Assembly: GCA_905221605.1 (NCBI GenBank)
Contig: CAJNDS010002237.1
Coordinates: 475,096-539,095 of the forward strand
Length of the DNA: 64,000 bases
Reading direction: 5' to 3'
Source: Symbiodinium natans
Taxonomy: Eukaryota; Sar; Dinophyceae; Suessiales; Symbiodiniaceae
Shown here: one piece after another, positions 62,227 through 64,000 of the stretch
Position numbering within the stretch: the first letter of the stretch is position 1
Layout: each line of letters opens with the position of its first letter
Position numbers and translations under genes: made by a program
Notes under the pieces: generated by a model
Databases searched by the model: none
Told to the model about the DNA's origin: nothing
The model's input: the letters and a program-made list of their open reading frames with translations, nothing else

Positions 62227-64000
62227 ATGATAAATCAAACAATGAGTTTAGACGGGACAACAACTATTTACGCTAATGATTTTATAAAAGTCTATGAAAC
62301 AGGAACATCAACCATTGAACAAGACTTCGCAACAAAAACAGAATTAACAAACATAAACACAGCGAACGCATCAAGCATTCAAGCAAACACAGATGCTATT
62401 GATATTTTGAATACCAAACAGCTTCAAAATTTTAATAATATTAATGCTATTAATACTGATTTAACTAATAATTACCAAACAAACACAGTTTTAAGTAGCA
62501 ACTTTTACACTAAAACGGAGGTAGATACAGCATTTACTAACTATTATACATCAACACAAATAGATACAAATTTATCTACTAATTATCAAACTAACGCACA
62601 ATTAGGGGTTAATTACTATAATAAAAGTGAGGTTGATACAACATTTTCAAATTATTATACTATAACACAAACACAAGCAAATTATTATGATAAAACCTAT
62701 ATTGACGCTAATATTGGTGGAGATGGTTACACCACTGCTGAAGTGGATAATTTACTCGCTTTACGAGTTCCATTAAGTGACTTCACAAACCGATTTAGTG
62801 CTAATCCCATTATTGATTGTAGCGCCCCTACAGTTATTCATAGCGGTTTAACATTAAACAACTCAACTATTAATATATCGCCAGTAGCAGGATTATTATT
62901 TAGCAATCAAACAGGTGGAGGTGACAAAGTCTTAGCGGAGTTTAAAAATGCTACGAGTTACATAACTTTACAAGGTGATAAAATATTTTGTAACAATACA
63001 TCAGACGACACTATTAAACAATTAGATTTAACCAATAACAACGCAGGTTATAAAATGAGTGGTAAAATAGCAGTGCCAACAGGTGGTTTAGTAGTAGAAA
63101 ATACAACAGATGGTAATTTATCATTTACAGTTAGAAATACTGATAATTATATTACTTTCAATAATGATAGTATTGATTGTTATAATTCCGTCGGTGATAC
63201 AGGTAGAATATTAAATTTAAATAATAATGCTAATGAATATGTTAAAACGCATTCAATATTAGTAGATACAGGAGCAAATACATTAACAGGAGGTTATACA
63301 TTAGATGTTGTTGATAGTGCTATTATTAGACAAAATTTAAGAGTTAGTGGGAATATAGAAGTATTAGATGCTAATACAGTATTAGATAGATATGTAAATG
63401 CCACGAAAGTTAATACATCGTTAGACGTTAGAACAGACCAAGAAGAAATAAGGTTAGTGTTAGGTAGTGCGTCGGATGGTGATACTAATACATATTTAGA
63501 ATGTAATAATAATACAGGAGCAACAGTATTACATCAAGCAACAACATTTAAAGATAATATAACAATGGAAGGAACCAGAGCTACCATAGCAGACAATAGC
63601 GGATTTGAATTTTATAAAGCAACTACTGACGGCAGTAATGTTTTTACAGTTGCTAACGATAGTGGAAAAATAAGATTTAAAAGTGTTGGTATTGATGCTT
63701 ATAATGCTAATGATACATCACAACAATTATTATTAAATACGAATTCTAATAATGCCGTGCGATGCGTTAAACTTGGTATTGGTGTTAATGCTACTACTGA
63801 TGCCTTAAATATAGCGGGAGGGAATTCTAATTTTGGTTCTACAGCAAGATTTAACGCTGCTACTACTTTTAATAATGATATATTAATATGGTCTAATGGA
63901 AGAATATTTCAACGAGCAGACGCTAATAATTCATTAAATGTTATATCAACAGAAGAGATAAATTTTTCATTACAGTCAAATAGAACAACCGACCCGACTA
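62227..64000 (+). CDS. Fibre/spike-like protein, partial (runs off the window)
   Basis: Open from the ATG at 62227 through at least 591 codons with no stop before the window ends. Residues about 30-180 are repeats around FYTKTEVDTAFTNYYT, YYNKSEVDTTFSNYY and YYDKTYIDANIG, the 'YYTK(S/T)EVD' pattern of trimeric coiled coils in phage and algal-virus fibres. The rest is Asn/Thr/Ser-rich beta sequence (TGGLVVENTTDGNLSFTVRN) that suggests a beta-helix or repeated beta shaft. It probably forms surface fibres that bind the host cell. It might end in a knob or an S74 chaperone domain beyond the window. TCTA box present. Codon use is strongly AT-rich. Confidence 0.8.
   Translation, partial: MINQTMSLDGTTTIYANDFIKVYETGTSTIEQDFATKTELTNINTANASSIQANTDAIDILNTKQLQNFNNINAINTDLTNNYQTNTVLSSNFYTKTEVDTAFTNYYTSTQIDTNLSTNYQTNAQLGVNYYNKSEVDTTFSNYYTITQTQANYYDKTYIDANIGGDGYTTAEVDNLLALRVPLSDFTNRFSANPIIDCSAPTVIHSGLTLNNSTINISPVAGLLFSNQTGGGDKVLAEFKNATSYITLQGDKIFCNNTSDDTIKQLDLTNNNAGYKMSGKIAVPTGGLVVENTTDGNLSFTVRNTDNYITFNNDSIDCYNSVGDTGRILNLNNNANEYVKTHSILVDTGANTLTGGYTLDVVDSAIIRQNLRVSGNIEVLDANTVLDRYVNATKVNTSLDVRTDQEEIRLVLGSASDGDTNTYLECNNNTGATVLHQATTFKDNITMEGTRATIADNSGFEFYKATTDGSNVFTVANDSGKIRFKSVGIDAYNANDTSQQLLLNTNSNNAVRCVKLGIGVNATTDALNIAGGNSNFGSTARFNAATTFNNDILIWSNGRIFQRADANNSLNVISTEEINFSLQSNRTTDPT

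Larger units (their letters stand above)
48746..64000. mobile_element. Integrated Polinton-like virus, left portion
   Basis: An AT-rich (roughly two thirds A+T) block with closely packed intron-less genes: rve integrase, protein-primed-type DNA polymerase B fused to a helicase, double-jelly-roll major capsid protein, penton-like protein, lipase, two GIY-YIG endonucleases and a fibre. This gene set defines Polinton-like viruses. The left end is not exactly placed. About 290 bp without genes (48746-49033) are the likely left terminal repeat, but the right repeat is outside the window. The FtsK/A32-type packaging ATPase and cysteine protease expected in this group are not seen in the 15 kb available. 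Confidence 0.9.

Overview
The window joins two unlike DNAs. Positions 1 to about 48.7 kb are GC-rich, repeat-laden and gene-poor, and look like nuclear DNA of a unicellular eukaryote. Positions about 48.75 kb to the end (64,000) are AT-rich, dense with genes, and form the left part of an integrated Polinton-like virus (PLV). The host is most likely an alga. A dinoflagellate fits best, because of the sparse genes, the many simple repeats and the AG|G splice acceptors at both introns I could infer. This is an inference: no spliced-leader relic, rRNA or tRNA was found.

Host part. I can support only two protein-coding loci. The first is a fragment of a peptidase S74 (intramolecular chaperone) domain split over three short exons near 18.2-18.6 kb. 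The second is a gene at 46.93-48.53 kb with two ubiquitin-like folds and one small intron; that intron consists mostly of seven identical 21-bp tandem repeats that happen to be open in frame. The rest is repeats: CT/GA microsatellites, G-runs up to 31 nt, minisatellites (14-bp, about 55-bp and about 214-bp units), a 2.4-kb region of local duplication carrying a 223-bp insertion with 8-bp flanking duplications, a possible transposon with inverted subterminal repeats at 8.09-9.0 kb, and a 247-bp element with 20-bp perfect inverted ends at 46.38-46.63 kb.

Viral part, left to right: retroviral-type (rve) integrase (-), small basic protein (-), a 1282-aa DNA polymerase B / SF1 helicase fusion ending in an HNH-like zinc module (+), four virion-type or unknown proteins (-), a GIY-YIG endonuclease (-), the penton-like minor capsid protein (-), then rightward a class-3 lipase, a small protein, the double-jelly-roll major capsid protein, a second GIY-YIG endonuclease and a fibre-like protein that runs off the window. 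Integrase plus polymerase would serve integration and replication. MCP, penton, fibre, lipase and probably the unknown proteins would form the particle. The packaging ATPase, maturation protease and right terminal repeat are not seen and may lie beyond 64 kb.

Two regulatory patterns run through the viral part. Six genes, mostly virion-type, have a TCTA box in AT-rich sequence 10-19 nt before the ATG, while the replication and endonuclease genes lack it. Several genes end in, or within a few bases of, long AT-rich palindromes. Both patterns resemble signals of giant viruses and their virophages (the TCTA late promoter of CroV/Mavirus; the hairpin 3' ends of Mimivirus/Sputnik). They suggest that this element uses the transcription machinery of a coinfecting giant virus.
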